NCBI RefSeq assembly: GCF_003710085.1
Contig: NZ_CP033324.1
Coordinates: 3,163,501 to 3,227,500, forward strand
DNA length: 64,000 nt
Origin: Nocardioides pantholopis
Lineage (GTDB): Bacteria > Actinomycetota > Actinomycetes > Propionibacteriales > Nocardioidaceae
Direction: 5' to 3'
Positions 1 through 10,434 of this stretch are shown here, one piece after another. The notes under the pieces were generated by a model, which had not been told where the DNA came from, did not search any database, and saw only the letters and a program-made list of their open reading frames with translations. Numbering within the stretch: the stretch's first letter is position 1; every line of letters begins with the position of its first letter. Both the position numbers and the translations under genes were made by a program.

Positions 1-2269
1 CACCGGCGCGGAGGTCTCCGCGCACTTCGACTCGATGCTGGCCAAGCTCACCTGCCGGGGCCGGACCTTCGACAAGGCAGTCGCCCGGGCGCGCCGGGCG
101 ATCGCGGAGTTCCGCATCCGCGGGGTCTCCACGAACATCGCCTTCCTCCAGGCGGTGCTCGCCGACCCCGACTTCGTCGCCGGGAACGTCACCACCTCGT
201 TCATCGAGAGCCACCCGCAGCTGCTCCAGGCGCGCAGCTCCGGCGACCGGGGCACCAAGCTCCTCACCTACCTCGCCGAGGTCACGGTGAACCAGCCGCA
301 CGGCCCGGCGCCGGTCAGCGTCGACCCCGCCACCAAGCTGCCGGACACCAACCTGGACGTCCCGGCCCCGAACGGCACCCGGCAGCTGCTCCTCGAGGTC
401 GGCCCCGAGGAGTTCGCCCGGCGGCTGCGCGAGCAGACCCGGGTCGCCGTCACCGACACCACCTTCCGCGACGCCCACCAGTCGCTGCTGGCCACCCGGG
501 TGCGCACCCGCGACCTGCTCACGGTCGCGCCGCACGTGGCCCGCACGACCCCCGAGCTGTGGTCCCTGGAGGCCTGGGGCGGCGCGACGTACGACGTGGC
601 GCTGCGGTTCCTGGGCGAGGACCCGTGGGACCGGCTGAGCAAGCTGCGCCAGGCGGTGCCGAACATCTGCCTGCAGATGCTGCTGCGCGGGCGCAACACG
701 GTCGGCTACACGCCGTACCCGACGAAGGTGACCGACGCGTTCGTCCAGGAGGCCGCGGCCAGCGGGCTCGACGTGTTCCGGATCTTCGACGCCCTCAACG
801 ACGTCGAGCAGATGCGCCCCGCGATCGAGGCGGTCCGCGCGACCGGCACGACGGTCGCCGAGGTCGCGCTGTGCTACACCGGCGACCTCTCCGACCCGGG
901 CGAGAAGCTCTACACCCTCGACTACTACCTGCGGCTCGCGGAGCGGATCGTCGAGGCCGGCGCCCACGTCCTGGCGATCAAGGACATGGCCGGCCTGCTC
1001 CGGGCCCCGGCGGCGCGGCGGCTGGTCACCGCCCTGCGGGAGAACTTCGACCTGCCGGTGCACCTGCACACCCACGACACCCCCGGCGGCCAGCTGGCGA
1101 CGCTGACCGCCGCGATCGAGGCCGGCGTCGACGCCGTCGACGCGGCCTGCGCCTCGATGGCCGGCACCACGTCCCAGCCGGCGCTGTCCGCGCTGGTCTC
1201 CGCCACCGACCACTCCGAGCGCGAGACGGGCCTCTCGCTGGCCGCTGTCAACGCCCTGGAGCCGTACTGGGAGGCCACCCGCCGCGTCTACGCGCCGTTC
1301 GAGTCCGGGCTGCCCTCCCCCACCGGCCGGGTGTACCGCCACGAGATCCCCGGCGGCCAGCTCTCCAACCTGCGCCAGCAGGCCATCGCGCTGGGCCTGG
1401 GCGAGAAGTTCGAGCAGGTCGAGGAGATGTACGCCGCGGCGAACGACATCCTCGGCAACGTCGTGAAGGTGACCCCGTCCTCCAAGGTCGTCGGCGACCT
1501 GGCCCTGCACCTGGTGGCCGTCGGCGCCGACCCGGCCGAGTTCGCGGAGCACCCGCAGAAGTTCGACATCCCCGACTCGGTGATCGGCTTCCTCAACGGC
1601 GAGCTCGGCGACCCGCCCGGCGGCTGGCCCGAGCCGTTCCGCACCCGCGCCCTGGAGGGCCGCAGCTGGCAGCCCCAGGACGAGGAGCTCAGCGCGGAGC
1701 AGGAGGCCGGCCTCGCCGGCACCTCGAGCGAGAGCAGCCCCACCCGGCGCCGCACCCTCAACGAGCTGCTCTTCCCCGGCCCGACGAAGACCTTCAACGA
1801 GGGCCGCGCGGTGTACGGCGACACCTCGGTGCTGCCGACCCTGGACTACCTCTACGGCCTGCGCAGCGGCACCGAGCACGACGTGGAGCTGGACGCCGGC
1901 AAGACCCTGATCCTCGGGGTCCAGGCCGTCAGCGAGCCCGATGAGCGCGGCTTCCGCACGGTGATGTCGCTGATCAACGGCCAGCTGCGCCCGATCAGCG
2001 TCCGCGACACCAGCGTCTCCGCGGAGGTCGCGGCCGCCGAGAAGGCCGACTCCGGCCAGCCCGGCCACGTCGCCGCGCCGTTCCAGGGCGTGGTGACCCT
2101 CGCGGTCGCCGAGGGCGACCGGGTCGAGGCCGGCGACACCGTGGCCACGATCGAGGCGATGAAGATGGAGGCGGCGATCACCGCGCCGGTCGCCGGCACT
2201 GTGCAGCGCATCGCGCTGGGCAGCACCCAGGCCGTCGAGGGCGGCGACCTGGTGCTGGTGGTCGGCTGA
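1..2269 (+). CDS. pyc: Pyruvate carboxylase, C-terminal part (5' end outside window)
   Basis: Biotin-dependent carboxylation of pyruvate to oxaloacetate (anaplerosis). The reading frame is open from base 2, upstream of the first in-window ATG at 35, so the gene enters from the left. About 755 of the roughly 1130 residues usual for the family are present. In order: the end of the biotin-carboxylase domain, a carboxyltransferase domain opening with TDTTFRDAHQSLLATR, the PYC linker and C-terminal region, and a biotinyl domain with the acceptor lysine in EAMKMEA near the end. The gene stops 9 bases before the convergent acetyltransferase. The missing N-terminus should hold the ATP-grasp module. 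Identification is secure; only the upstream extent is unseen. Confidence 0.95.
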   Translation, partial: TGAEVSAHFDSMLAKLTCRGRTFDKAVARARRAIAEFRIRGVSTNIAFLQAVLADPDFVAGNVTTSFIESHPQLLQARSSGDRGTKLLTYLAEVTVNQPHGPAPVSVDPATKLPDTNLDVPAPNGTRQLLLEVGPEEFARRLREQTRVAVTDTTFRDAHQSLLATRVRTRDLLTVAPHVARTTPELWSLEAWGGATYDVALRFLGEDPWDRLSKLRQAVPNICLQMLLRGRNTVGYTPYPTKVTDAFVQEAAASGLDVFRIFDALNDVEQMRPAIEAVRATGTTVAEVALCYTGDLSDPGEKLYTLDYYLRLAERIVEAGAHVLAIKDMAGLLRAPAARRLVTALRENFDLPVHLHTHDTPGGQLATLTAAIEAGVDAVDAACASMAGTTSQPALSALVSATDHSERETGLSLAAVNALEPYWEATRRVYAPFESGLPSPTGRVYRHEIPGGQLSNLRQQAIALGLGEKFEQVEEMYAAANDILGNVVKVTPSSKVVGDLALHLVAVGADPAEFAEHPQKFDIPDSVIGFLNGELGDPPGGWPEPFRTRALEGRSWQPQDEELSAEQEAGLAGTSSESSPTRRRTLNELLFPGPTKTFNEGRAVYGDTSVLPTLDYLYGLRSGTEHDVELDAGKTLILGVQAVSEPDERGFRTVMSLINGQLRPISVRDTSVSAEVAAAEKADSGQPGHVAAPFQGVVTLAVAEGDRVEAGDTVATIEAMKMEAAITAPVAGTVQRIALGSTQAVEGGDLVLVVG

Positions 2270-2278
2270 GCCGGCGGC

Positions 2279-2767
2279 TCACACCGACTGTCGCGACGAC
2301 GGCAGGGTCCTGGACATCATCAGCTCCTCGCGGCCGTCGCGCACGTGCTCCCTGGCGCCGGTGAAGGCGTAGCCGAGGCGGGTGTACGCGCGCCGGCCGC
2401 GGGGGTTGTCCTCCATCACGCCGAGCGCGAGCGTGGTCGCCCCCGCCTCCTGCGCGACGGACTCGCAGGCGTGGACGAGAGCCTCGAGGACACCCGTGCC
2501 CCGCGCGGCCGGGGCCAGCCACATGCCCATGACGCACCACCCGCCGTCGAGCTCGTAGACGCCGGCCATGCCGACGTCGACGCCGTCTCGGGACGCGAGG
2601 AAGGTCGCCGGCCGGGCCGCCCGCCTGCGCCACTCCGCCTCGTCGAACGCCTGCTCCCTCGCCCAGGTGGAGCCGAACATCTCCGGGGACTCCGCCAGGG
2701 CAGCCAGCCGCACCGCCCGCAGGCGCCGCCAGTCCTCGGGCCCGACCCGGGTCAGCTCGGCCGCCAA
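2279..2767 (-). CDS. GNAT family N-acetyltransferase
   Basis: Probable acyl-CoA-dependent N-acetyltransferase of about 162 residues; the substrate cannot be told. The fold is visible: an N-terminal LTRVGPEDWRRLRAVRLAAL helix region, a central strand pair around VDVGMAGVYELDGGWCVMGM, a motif A-like loop LAPAARGTGVLEALV (the usual Q/RxxGxG/A, here ARGTGV), and the C-terminal RAYTRLGYAFTG typical of GNATs. I chose the TTG at 2767 because the frame upstream lies inside the SpoIID-like gene, whose stop is only 15 bases away; the genes are probably cotranscribed. A longer open frame through the neighbour is an artefact of high GC. The start codon is the uncertain part. Confidence 0.8.
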   Translation of the reverse strand: MAAELTRVGPEDWRRLRAVRLAALAESPEMFGSTWAREQAFDEAEWRRRAARPATFLASRDGVDVGMAGVYELDGGWCVMGMWLAPAARGTGVLEALVHACESVAQEAGATTLALGVMEDNPRGRRAYTRLGYAFTGAREHVRDGREELMMSRTLPSSRQSV

Positions 2768-2781
2768 CGCTCGCCCCGGGC

Positions 2782-3999
2782 TCAGCCGGCCGCGAGCGTG
2801 AAGTGCGCGGCCCGCAGGCCGGCCCAGGTCCGGAAGTCGGAGCCGGAGATCGTGTAGTCGTTGCGGGCACCGTCGATGGTCACGGTCTGCACCCAGCCGC
2901 CGGCGCCCGGGTACGTCGTCACGCTCAGGTTCTGGATGGCCCCGGCGGAGGGCCAGCGGGCGGCGAAGCGGTCCAGCGGGATCGAGACCTGCCAGGTGCT
3001 GACCGGGTCGTAGCCGTCCGGCCCGGAGACCAGGTAGGGAGCGTTGCCGGCCAGCATCCAGCCGCCGTTGCTGGAGGAGAACTGGGTGAACGCCGGCCGG
3101 CCACCGTGGGTGAGGACCTTCTTCGCCGTGGCCTTGATCGCCCGGGTGGCGGCCGGGTGCTCGGCGGGCACGCCGCCGTAGACCTGGTCGGAGGTGGTGT
3201 CGTAGACGTCGAAGTAGCCGTGGCTGTCGAAGTGCCGCTCGTACGCGGCGTAGGAGCGCGCTGCGACGGCCTGGGTGCGGACCGCGTTCGGGTGCCACAG
3301 GGCCGGCATCTCGTCGGCGACGACGCCGCGCAGGTAGGGCTCCAGGCCGACGATGTTGACGGTGTCGCGGTTCTTGCTGGACTTGCCGGACTTCGCCGGC
3401 GAGGCCGAGCGCAGGGTGCCGCGGTAGGTGACCTTGCCCTTCGACGTGTGCAGGGTGATCGCCCGGCCGCCGGCAGAGAACTCGGCGTCGCCGCGCACGG
3501 TGCGCCAGGTGCGCCAGCCCTTGCCCTTCGCCTTCCAGGCGATCGTGCTGCGTCCCGAGCCGGCCCCCTTGATCCGCCACTGCGCGGCGGTCCGGCGGGC
3601 CTTGTCGCTGCCCTTGTCCAGGCGCCAGCTCTTGCGCGCACCGACGGCCTTGACGCTGAGCCGCGAGCGGGTGTCGACGCGCACGTCGCTGGTGGTGTCG
3701 GCGGTGATCAGGACCTTGATCTTGCCGCGGGCGGTGCCCCACCGGGTTCCGGGGTAGTAGTGCGCGAGGATCTGGCGGTAGCCGACGCCGCGTTCCGCGG
3801 CGGCCTTCGCGCCGTACTGGGACATGCCGTGGCCGTGGCCGTAGCCCTGGCCGGAGGCCACGATCGTCGTGGCGCCGGCGGGGACCGGCACCACCTGGTC
3901 GCGGGCGACCGCGGGGGTGCCGGCGACCAGGGTGCCGGCCAGGGCGAGGGCGGCACTGGCGGCGGTCAGCGCGGCGCGCCGGGACCGGGGGAACGACAT
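2782..3999 (-). CDS. Secreted SpoIID/LytB domain protein
   Basis: Exported protein of 405 residues acting on or near peptidoglycan. The SpoIID/LytB family includes lytic transglycosylases that cut denuded glycan strands; activity here is inferred. The N-terminus has a twin-arginine-like RSRR stretch, a hydrophobic core and an AVA cleavage site near residue 33. Family hallmarks follow: the glycine/histidine-rich GQGYGHGHGMSQYGAKAA near residue 48, and VVADEMPALWHPNAVRTQA, which holds the conserved acidic residue, then AARSYA. The ATG at 3999 is preceded by a GGAG motif and gives a good signal peptide; an upstream in-frame ATG at 4065 would bury that signal. The gene is followed closely by the acetyltransferase. 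Confidence 0.88.
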   Translation of the reverse strand: MSFPRSRRAALTAASAALALAGTLVAGTPAVARDQVVPVPAGATTIVASGQGYGHGHGMSQYGAKAAAERGVGYRQILAHYYPGTRWGTARGKIKVLITADTTSDVRVDTRSRLSVKAVGARKSWRLDKGSDKARRTAAQWRIKGAGSGRSTIAWKAKGKGWRTWRTVRGDAEFSAGGRAITLHTSKGKVTYRGTLRSASPAKSGKSSKNRDTVNIVGLEPYLRGVVADEMPALWHPNAVRTQAVAARSYAAYERHFDSHGYFDVYDTTSDQVYGGVPAEHPAATRAIKATAKKVLTHGGRPAFTQFSSSNGGWMLAGNAPYLVSGPDGYDPVSTWQVSIPLDRFAARWPSAGAIQNLSVTTYPGAGGWVQTVTIDGARNDYTISGSDFRTWAGLRAAHFTLAAG

Positions 4000-4130
4000 C
4001 TGCACTCCAGGGGGAGGAACGAGCACGGGTTCCCGATCGGAGCACACCGGCCCGGACCTTGGCAAACCTGTCGCGTACCGGACTAGCGGCGCGACGAGGC
4101 GGTCCCGTCCCGGGAGCGGCGCCGCGTGCG

Positions 4131-5528
4131 TCAGACCCGGTGCAGGCGCCGGGCGGCCTCGGCCACCGAGCCACTGACCGAGGGGTAGACCGTGAACGCA
4201 CCGGCGAGCTGGTCGGCGGTGAGGGACTCCGAGACCGCGAGCGCGACCGGGTGGATCAGCTCGCTGGCCCGCGGGCCGACGACGACGCCACCCACCACCG
4301 TGCCGGTGCCGGGGCGGCAGAAGAGCTTCACGAAGCCGTCGCGGACGCCCTGCATCTTGGCGCGCGGGTTGCCCGACATCGGCAGCGTGACGACCTCGGC
4401 GTCGATCTCGCCAGCCTCGACGGCCTGCTGGGACCAGCCCACGGTGGCGATCTCGGGGGCGGTGAAGACGTTGGAGGAGACCTTCTTCAGGTCCAGCGGG
4501 TGCACGGTGTCGCCGAGGAAGTGCGCCATCGCGATCCGTCCCTGCATCGCGGCGACCGAGGCCAGCATCAGCACGCCGGTGCAGTCGCCGGCGGCGTAGA
4601 TCCCGCGGGCCGAGGTCCGCGAGACCCGGTCGACGTTCACGAAGCCGCCGTCCTTGAGCACGACGCCCGCCTCCTCGAGGCCCAGATCGGCGGTGTTCGG
4701 GATCGAGCCGAGGGCGAGGATGCAGTGCGACCCCTCCACCGTCCGACCGTCGGTGAGCGTGACCGTGACCGTGTCGCCGGTGCGGGAGACCGACTCCATC
4801 CGGGACTTGGAGAGCACGTTCATGCCGCGACGGCGCAGCACGTCCTCGAGCACCGCGGCGGCGTCGGCGTCCTCGCCGGGCAGCACCCGGTCGCGGGAGG
4901 AGACGAGCGTGACCGGGATGCCGAGGTTGAGGTAGGCGCTGGCGAACTCGGCGCCGGTGACGCCGGAGCCGACCACGATCAGCTCCGAGGGCACGTCGGT
5001 GAGGTCGTAGACCTGCTCCCAGGTGAGGATCCGCTCCCCGTCCGGCTGCGCGGTCGGCAGCGTGCGCGGGGCGGCGCCGGTCGCGACCAGCACCGCGTCG
5101 CCCTCGATCGTCTCCTCGCCACCGTCGGCCAGGCTCGCCACCACGCGGCCGGGGCCGTCGAGACGACCGCGGCCCCGCACGATGCGGATGCCGTCGCGGA
5201 CCAGGCGGCGCTCGATGTCGCTGGACTGGGCAGTGGCCAGCCGCTTCACCCGGGCGTTGACCTTGGCCAGGTCGACCCGGATCGTGCTCGCCGCGTCACC
5301 CTCCTGGTCCTCGAAGGCGATGCCGAGCTCGGCCGCGCCGCCCAGGTCGCTCATCACCTCGGCGGTCGCGATCAGGGTCTTGCTCGGCACGCAGTCGGTG
5401 AGCACCGCGGAGCCGCCGACGCCGTCGGAGTCGATGATCGTCACCTCGGCGCCGAGCTGGGCCGCCACGTGGGCGGCCTCGTAGCCGCCCGGGCCGCCGC
5501 CGAGGATGACCGCGCGGTCCATCGCCAT
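4131..5528 (-). CDS. lpdA: NAD(P)H-quinone dehydrogenase-like flavoprotein (LpdA of M. tuberculosis type)
   Basis: FAD-dependent pyridine-nucleotide oxidoreductase, 465 residues. It has the N-terminal dinucleotide motif GGGPGGYEA, a second NAD(P) motif GSGVTGAEFA, the FAD motif IYAAGDCTG and a C-terminal dimerisation domain. The redox-active pair of true lipoamide dehydrogenases is incomplete: the motif reads GGSAVLTDCVPSK, with alanine at the first cysteine, as in M. tuberculosis LpdA (Rv3303c), which reduces quinones rather than lipoamide. It lies 17 bases downstream of the genuine dihydrolipoyl dehydrogenase and is probably cotranscribed. Start is ATG at 5528; a second ATG two codons in is equally possible. 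The symbol follows the mycobacterial name and should not be confused with the upstream gene. Confidence 0.85.
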   Translation of the reverse strand: MAMDRAVILGGGPGGYEAAHVAAQLGAEVTIIDSDGVGGSAVLTDCVPSKTLIATAEVMSDLGGAAELGIAFEDQEGDAASTIRVDLAKVNARVKRLATAQSSDIERRLVRDGIRIVRGRGRLDGPGRVVASLADGGEETIEGDAVLVATGAAPRTLPTAQPDGERILTWEQVYDLTDVPSELIVVGSGVTGAEFASAYLNLGIPVTLVSSRDRVLPGEDADAAAVLEDVLRRRGMNVLSKSRMESVSRTGDTVTVTLTDGRTVEGSHCILALGSIPNTADLGLEEAGVVLKDGGFVNVDRVSRTSARGIYAAGDCTGVLMLASVAAMQGRIAMAHFLGDTVHPLDLKKVSSNVFTAPEIATVGWSQQAVEAGEIDAEVVTLPMSGNPRAKMQGVRDGFVKLFCRPGTGTVVGGVVVGPRASELIHPVALAVSESLTADQLAGAFTVYPSVSGSVAEAARRLHRV

Positions 5529-5545
5529 CTGCTCGTCCGCCCGGA

Positions 5546-6946
<1,401 letters not shown>

Positions 6947-7027
6947 GGCCCCAGCCTAGGACCGTCGACTGCCTCGGCCCAACGCGGGCCGTCCCGTCCC
7001 GGCGGACCATGCCCTAGCCTGAGGGCC

Positions 7028-7480
7028 GTGACGCTCTACGCCGCCTACGGGACCAACCTCGACCCGGCGCGGATGGGCGAACGTTGTCCGCACTCCCCGC
7101 TGCGGACCACCGGCTGGCTCGAGGGCTGGCGGCTGACCTTCGGCGGCGAGGAGCACGGCTGGAACGGCGCCCTCCCCACGATCGTGCAGGACTCCTTCGA
7201 GCAGGTCTTCGTCGCCGTCTACGACGTCACCCGCAAGGACGAGACCACCCTGGACGGCTGGGAGTCCGCCGACTACGGGCTCTACCGCAAGACCAAGGTC
7301 CGGGTCGCGACGATGACCGGCGAGGTGGTCGCCTGGACCTACGTCCTCGACGCCTACGAGGGCGGCCTGCCCTCCGCCCTGCACCTGGGCGCCCTCGCCG
7401 ACGCCGCCGACGCCGCCGGCGCCCCCGCGGACTACGTCGCCGCCCTGCGGGCGCGGCCGTGCCGGTCGACGGGGTTGTGA
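7028..7480 (+). CDS. Gamma-glutamylcyclotransferase-like protein
   Basis: Small protein of 150 residues with the GGCT/AIG2 fold. The signature YAAYGTNLDPARMGERCP at the N-terminus corresponds to the substrate-binding YGSN loop, and LDGWESADYGLYRK contains the glutamate at the position of the catalytic acid. Members cyclise gamma-glutamyl amino compounds to 5-oxoproline; whether this one acts on glutathione-type or other gamma-glutamylamines is unknown, and actinobacteria generally use mycothiol. The GTG start at 7028 has TAGCCT at 7015-7020 and no Shine-Dalgarno sequence, so it is probably leaderless. It diverges from lpd; the two promoters share an 81-base gap. Confidence 0.8.
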   Translation: MTLYAAYGTNLDPARMGERCPHSPLRTTGWLEGWRLTFGGEEHGWNGALPTIVQDSFEQVFVAVYDVTRKDETTLDGWESADYGLYRKTKVRVATMTGEVVAWTYVLDAYEGGLPSALHLGALADAADAAGAPADYVAALRARPCRSTGL

Positions 7481-7653
7481 GGGGGCCTTCCCCACCCCAC
7501 CCGCTTTTCGGCGACTTCCCCGGCTGAAGCGATCCGCTCCGACCCCCACCAGCGGTGACCTAGCCACCGTTTCCGCGACTCAAACCGTGGCAGGCTCACC
7601 GCAGCCCCCAGGCGGGACTTCACCCCCGAGCACCCGCCACCTAGAGTGCGCCC

Positions 7654-8454
7654 GTGAGCGATCAGTCCCCGCACGCCCTGGCCGAGCAGGCCGCCCGCAC
7701 CCTCGCCGAGCTGACGGGGGTGGAGCGCCACGACGTGGCGCTGGTCCTCGGGTCCGGCTGGCTGCCCGCCGTCGACGCCCTGGGGACGCCGACCGCGGAG
7801 ATCGCGACGACCGACCTGCCCGGGTTCAGCCCGGCCGCCGTGGCCGGGCACTCCGGGAAGATCCGCTCGGTGCGCTCGGGCGAGCGGAACCTGCTGGTCT
7901 TCCTCAGCCGTACCCACTACTACGAGGGCCGGGGCGTCGACGCAGTCGTGCACGGCGTGCGTACGGCGGCCGCCGCCGGCTGCAGCAGCATCGTGCTGAC
8001 CAACGGGGCCGGCGGCCTCAAGGAGACCTGGGAGCCCGGTCAGCCGGTCCTGATCAGCGACCACATCAACCTGACCGGCCGCTCCCCCATCCACGGCGCG
8101 AACTTCGTGGACCTGACCGACCTGTACTCGAGCCGGCTGCGGGCCCTGTGCCGCGAGATCGACCCCACCCTCGACGAGGGCGTCTACGTCCAGTTCCCCG
8201 GCCCGCACTACGAGACGCCTGCCGAAGTGCGGATGGTACGGACCATCGGCGGCGACCTCGTGGGGATGAGCACTACGCTGGAGGCCATCGCGGCACGCGA
8301 GGCGGGCCTGGAAGTTCTCGGAATCAGCCTTGTCACCAACCTCGCGGCCGGCATCAGCGGGGAGCCCCTCAACCACGAGGAGGTCCTCTCGGCCGGACGT
8401 GCCGCCGCGTCACGCATGGGCGAGCTGCTCGGGAAGGTCGTCCCCAGGATCTGA
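7654..8454 (+). CDS. punA: Purine nucleoside phosphorylase
   Basis: Phosphorolysis of purine (deoxy)nucleosides to the base and (deoxy)ribose-1-phosphate. 266 residues, typical of the trimeric type. Visible hallmarks: the phosphate-binding GSGW near residue 31, [10 protein letters not shown], the tyrosine-rich [39 protein letters not shown], and the base-binding [17 protein letters not shown] then SLVTNLAAG. The GTG start at 7654 follows TAGAGT at 7642-7647, again a leaderless arrangement. It is the first of the salvage genes in the window; its product feeds the phosphomutase and deoC pathway encoded further right. A TetR gene follows 18 bases downstream. Confidence 0.93.
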   Translation: MSDQSPHALAEQAARTLAELTGVERHDVALVLGSGWLPAVDALGTPTAEIATTDLPGFSPAAVAGHSGKIRSVRSGERNLLVFLSRTHYYEGRGVDAVVHGVRTAAAAGCSSIVLTNGAGGLKETWEPGQPVLISDHINLTGRSPIHGANFVDLTDLYSSRLRALCREIDPTLDEGVYVQFPGPHYETPAEVRMVRTIGGDLVGMSTTLEAIAAREAGLEVLGISLVTNLAAGISGEPLNHEEVLSAGRAAASRMGELLGKVVPRI

Positions 8455-8472
8455 TATCCCAGGGAAGGGACC

Positions 8473-9093
<621 letters not shown>

Positions 9094-9120
9094 CCCGCCC
9101 GAAGCGTCGTACGCTGAGAG

Positions 9121-9141
9121 CCCCGGGCAGGCCGCCCGGGG
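9121..9141 (+). terminator. Hairpin between the two tandem tetR genes
   Basis: CCCCGGGC and GCCCGGGG form a perfect 8-bp stem around a 5-base loop. No U-tract follows. It lies just after a TACGCT hexamer (9110-9115), so it could either end transcription of copy 1 or form the 5' end of the mRNA of copy 2. Confidence 0.45.
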
Positions 9142-9166
9142 CCGTTCCCGCCCGAAGGCACCAGCC

Positions 9167-9781
9167 ATGTCCTCGACCGACACCCGGCAGCTGCTCGTCG
9201 ACGCAGCCCTGCGCGCCTTCGCGCAGAACGGCGTCCCCAACGCCTCCCTGCTGGAGATCACCCGGATGGCGGGGCAGCGCAACCGGGGCGCCGTCCACTA
9301 CCACTTCGGATCGCGCGATCGGCTGCTGGTCGCGGCGCTGGAGCAGCAGTCGGCCGTCCTGCGGCCCCGCGAGCTCGAGCTGCTCGGTCTGGCCAGGCTG
9401 CATCCCGGCGACCTGGCGGCCGCGATCGAGGCACTGGTGCGCCCGGTGGTGGAGCTGGCCGAGGCCGGGTGGCGCGGCCGGTGCTACCTGATGATCGTCG
9501 CCGACCTGCTCGCCGACGGCCACGCGCCCTCGGACGGCGCGATCGCCACCGTCCTGGAGTCGACCGGCGGCTGGGAGGTCGTCGAGCTGATCATCGAGCG
9601 GATGCCGCCGATGGACGAGGTGCTGCGCCGCCACCGGCTGCACCTGCTCACGGGCTTCGTGCTCCGCTCCGCCGCGGACCGGGCCCGCACCGACGACGAG
9701 CGGCGCCTGGACACCGAGCGCTTCATCGTCAACCTGACCAGCATGGCCACCGCGATGCTGCTCGCCCCGGTGCCGGCCTGA
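9167..9781 (+). CDS. TetR/AcrR family regulator (tandem copy 2)
   Basis: 204-residue regulator, paralogous to the gene before it. The first 55 residues are nearly the same, including the identical NASLLEITRMAGQRNRGAVH recognition stretch, so both probably bind the same operator. The C-terminal ligand domains are clearly related (both keep RPVVEL, GWRGRCYL and end in APVP) but have diverged widely. That suggests a tandem duplication followed by change of inducer. A weak GAAGG precedes the ATG. Targets are not evident from neighbours. Confidence 0.85.
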   Translation: MSSTDTRQLLVDAALRAFAQNGVPNASLLEITRMAGQRNRGAVHYHFGSRDRLLVAALEQQSAVLRPRELELLGLARLHPGDLAAAIEALVRPVVELAEAGWRGRCYLMIVADLLADGHAPSDGAIATVLESTGGWEVVELIIERMPPMDEVLRRHRLHLLTGFVLRSAADRARTDDERRLDTERFIVNLTSMATAMLLAPVPA

Positions 9782-9860
9782 GACACGCCCCGCCCCGGCG
9801 CTGCCCGGTCAGGGCCCGGCTCCGGCAGGGTCCGGCCGGGGTCCGGCTACCCTTCGCCCC

Positions 9861-10427
9861 GTGCCCCGCATCACCGGCGAGACCCTCGAGCAGCACCGCG
9901 CGTCGTTGCGGCAGCGGGTCTTCGAGGCGTTCGCCGACCTCATGGGCGAGCGGAGCTTCGACGCCATCACGATGGCCGCGATCGCCCAGCGCGCCGACCT
10001 CGGCCGCACCGCGATCTATCACCACTTCCGCGACAAGGAGGCCGTGATGGTCGCCTTCGCCAGCCACGAGACGGAGCGCTACCTCGATCAGCTGCGCGCC
10101 GCGCTGGCCGGCGCCGAGGAGCCGGACGAGCAGCTGCGGGTCTACCTGCGCCACCAGCTCGCGGCCGGCGAGCAGTTCCACATGGGCCTGGGCGCCCAGG
10201 TCTACGGCCACCTGTCGAGGGAGGCTCGGCTCGCGATCCGCGAGCACGTCGTGGCGGTCGAGGACGTGCTGCGCGGGATCCTGACCGCCGGCCGCGCGGC
10301 GGGTGTCTTCACGATCGACGACCTCGACGGCACGATGTCGCTGATCCATGCGTGCCTCAGCCCGCGGCACCTGCCCCCACGCACGATCGAGACGTTCGTG
10401 CTGCGGGCGGTCGGCGCCGCGGGCTGA
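9861..10427 (+). CDS. TetR/AcrR family regulator
   Basis: 188-residue regulator unrelated in detail to the two tandem copies upstream. The helix-turn-helix is around residues 15-60, with DAITMAAIAQRADLGRTAIY followed by HHFRDKEAVM. The GTG at 9861 is preceded by TACCCT at 9848-9853, seven bases away, a leaderless-type start. It converges on the last surface-protein gene of the heme locus with only 7 bases between stops. A role in heme or iron control is possible from position only. Confidence 0.8.
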   Translation: MPRITGETLEQHRASLRQRVFEAFADLMGERSFDAITMAAIAQRADLGRTAIYHHFRDKEAVMVAFASHETERYLDQLRAALAGAEEPDEQLRVYLRHQLAAGEQFHMGLGAQVYGHLSREARLAIREHVVAVEDVLRGILTAGRAAGVFTIDDLDGTMSLIHACLSPRHLPPRTIETFVLRAVGAAG

Positions 10428-10434
10428 GTCGGGT

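Noticed and set aside
559..1944. 461-codon open frame inside pyruvate carboxylase in another frame
   Set aside because: Arg/Pro/Gly-rich shadow of GC-rich DNA; the true frame encodes recognised carboxylase motifs.
2279..4201. 640-codon frame spanning the SpoIID-like and acetyltransferase genes
   Set aside because: Only its last third is a real protein (the GNAT); the rest is an out-of-frame shadow of the SpoIID gene, so no fusion.
4131..5528. Loss of the first redox cysteine seen as a damaging mutation
   Set aside because: Alanine at this position is normal in the LpdA quinone-reductase subgroup.
7481..7653. Gap before punA as a possible regulatory RNA
   Set aside because: No stable conserved structure or reverse-strand gene visible; a leaderless promoter explains the part near punA.
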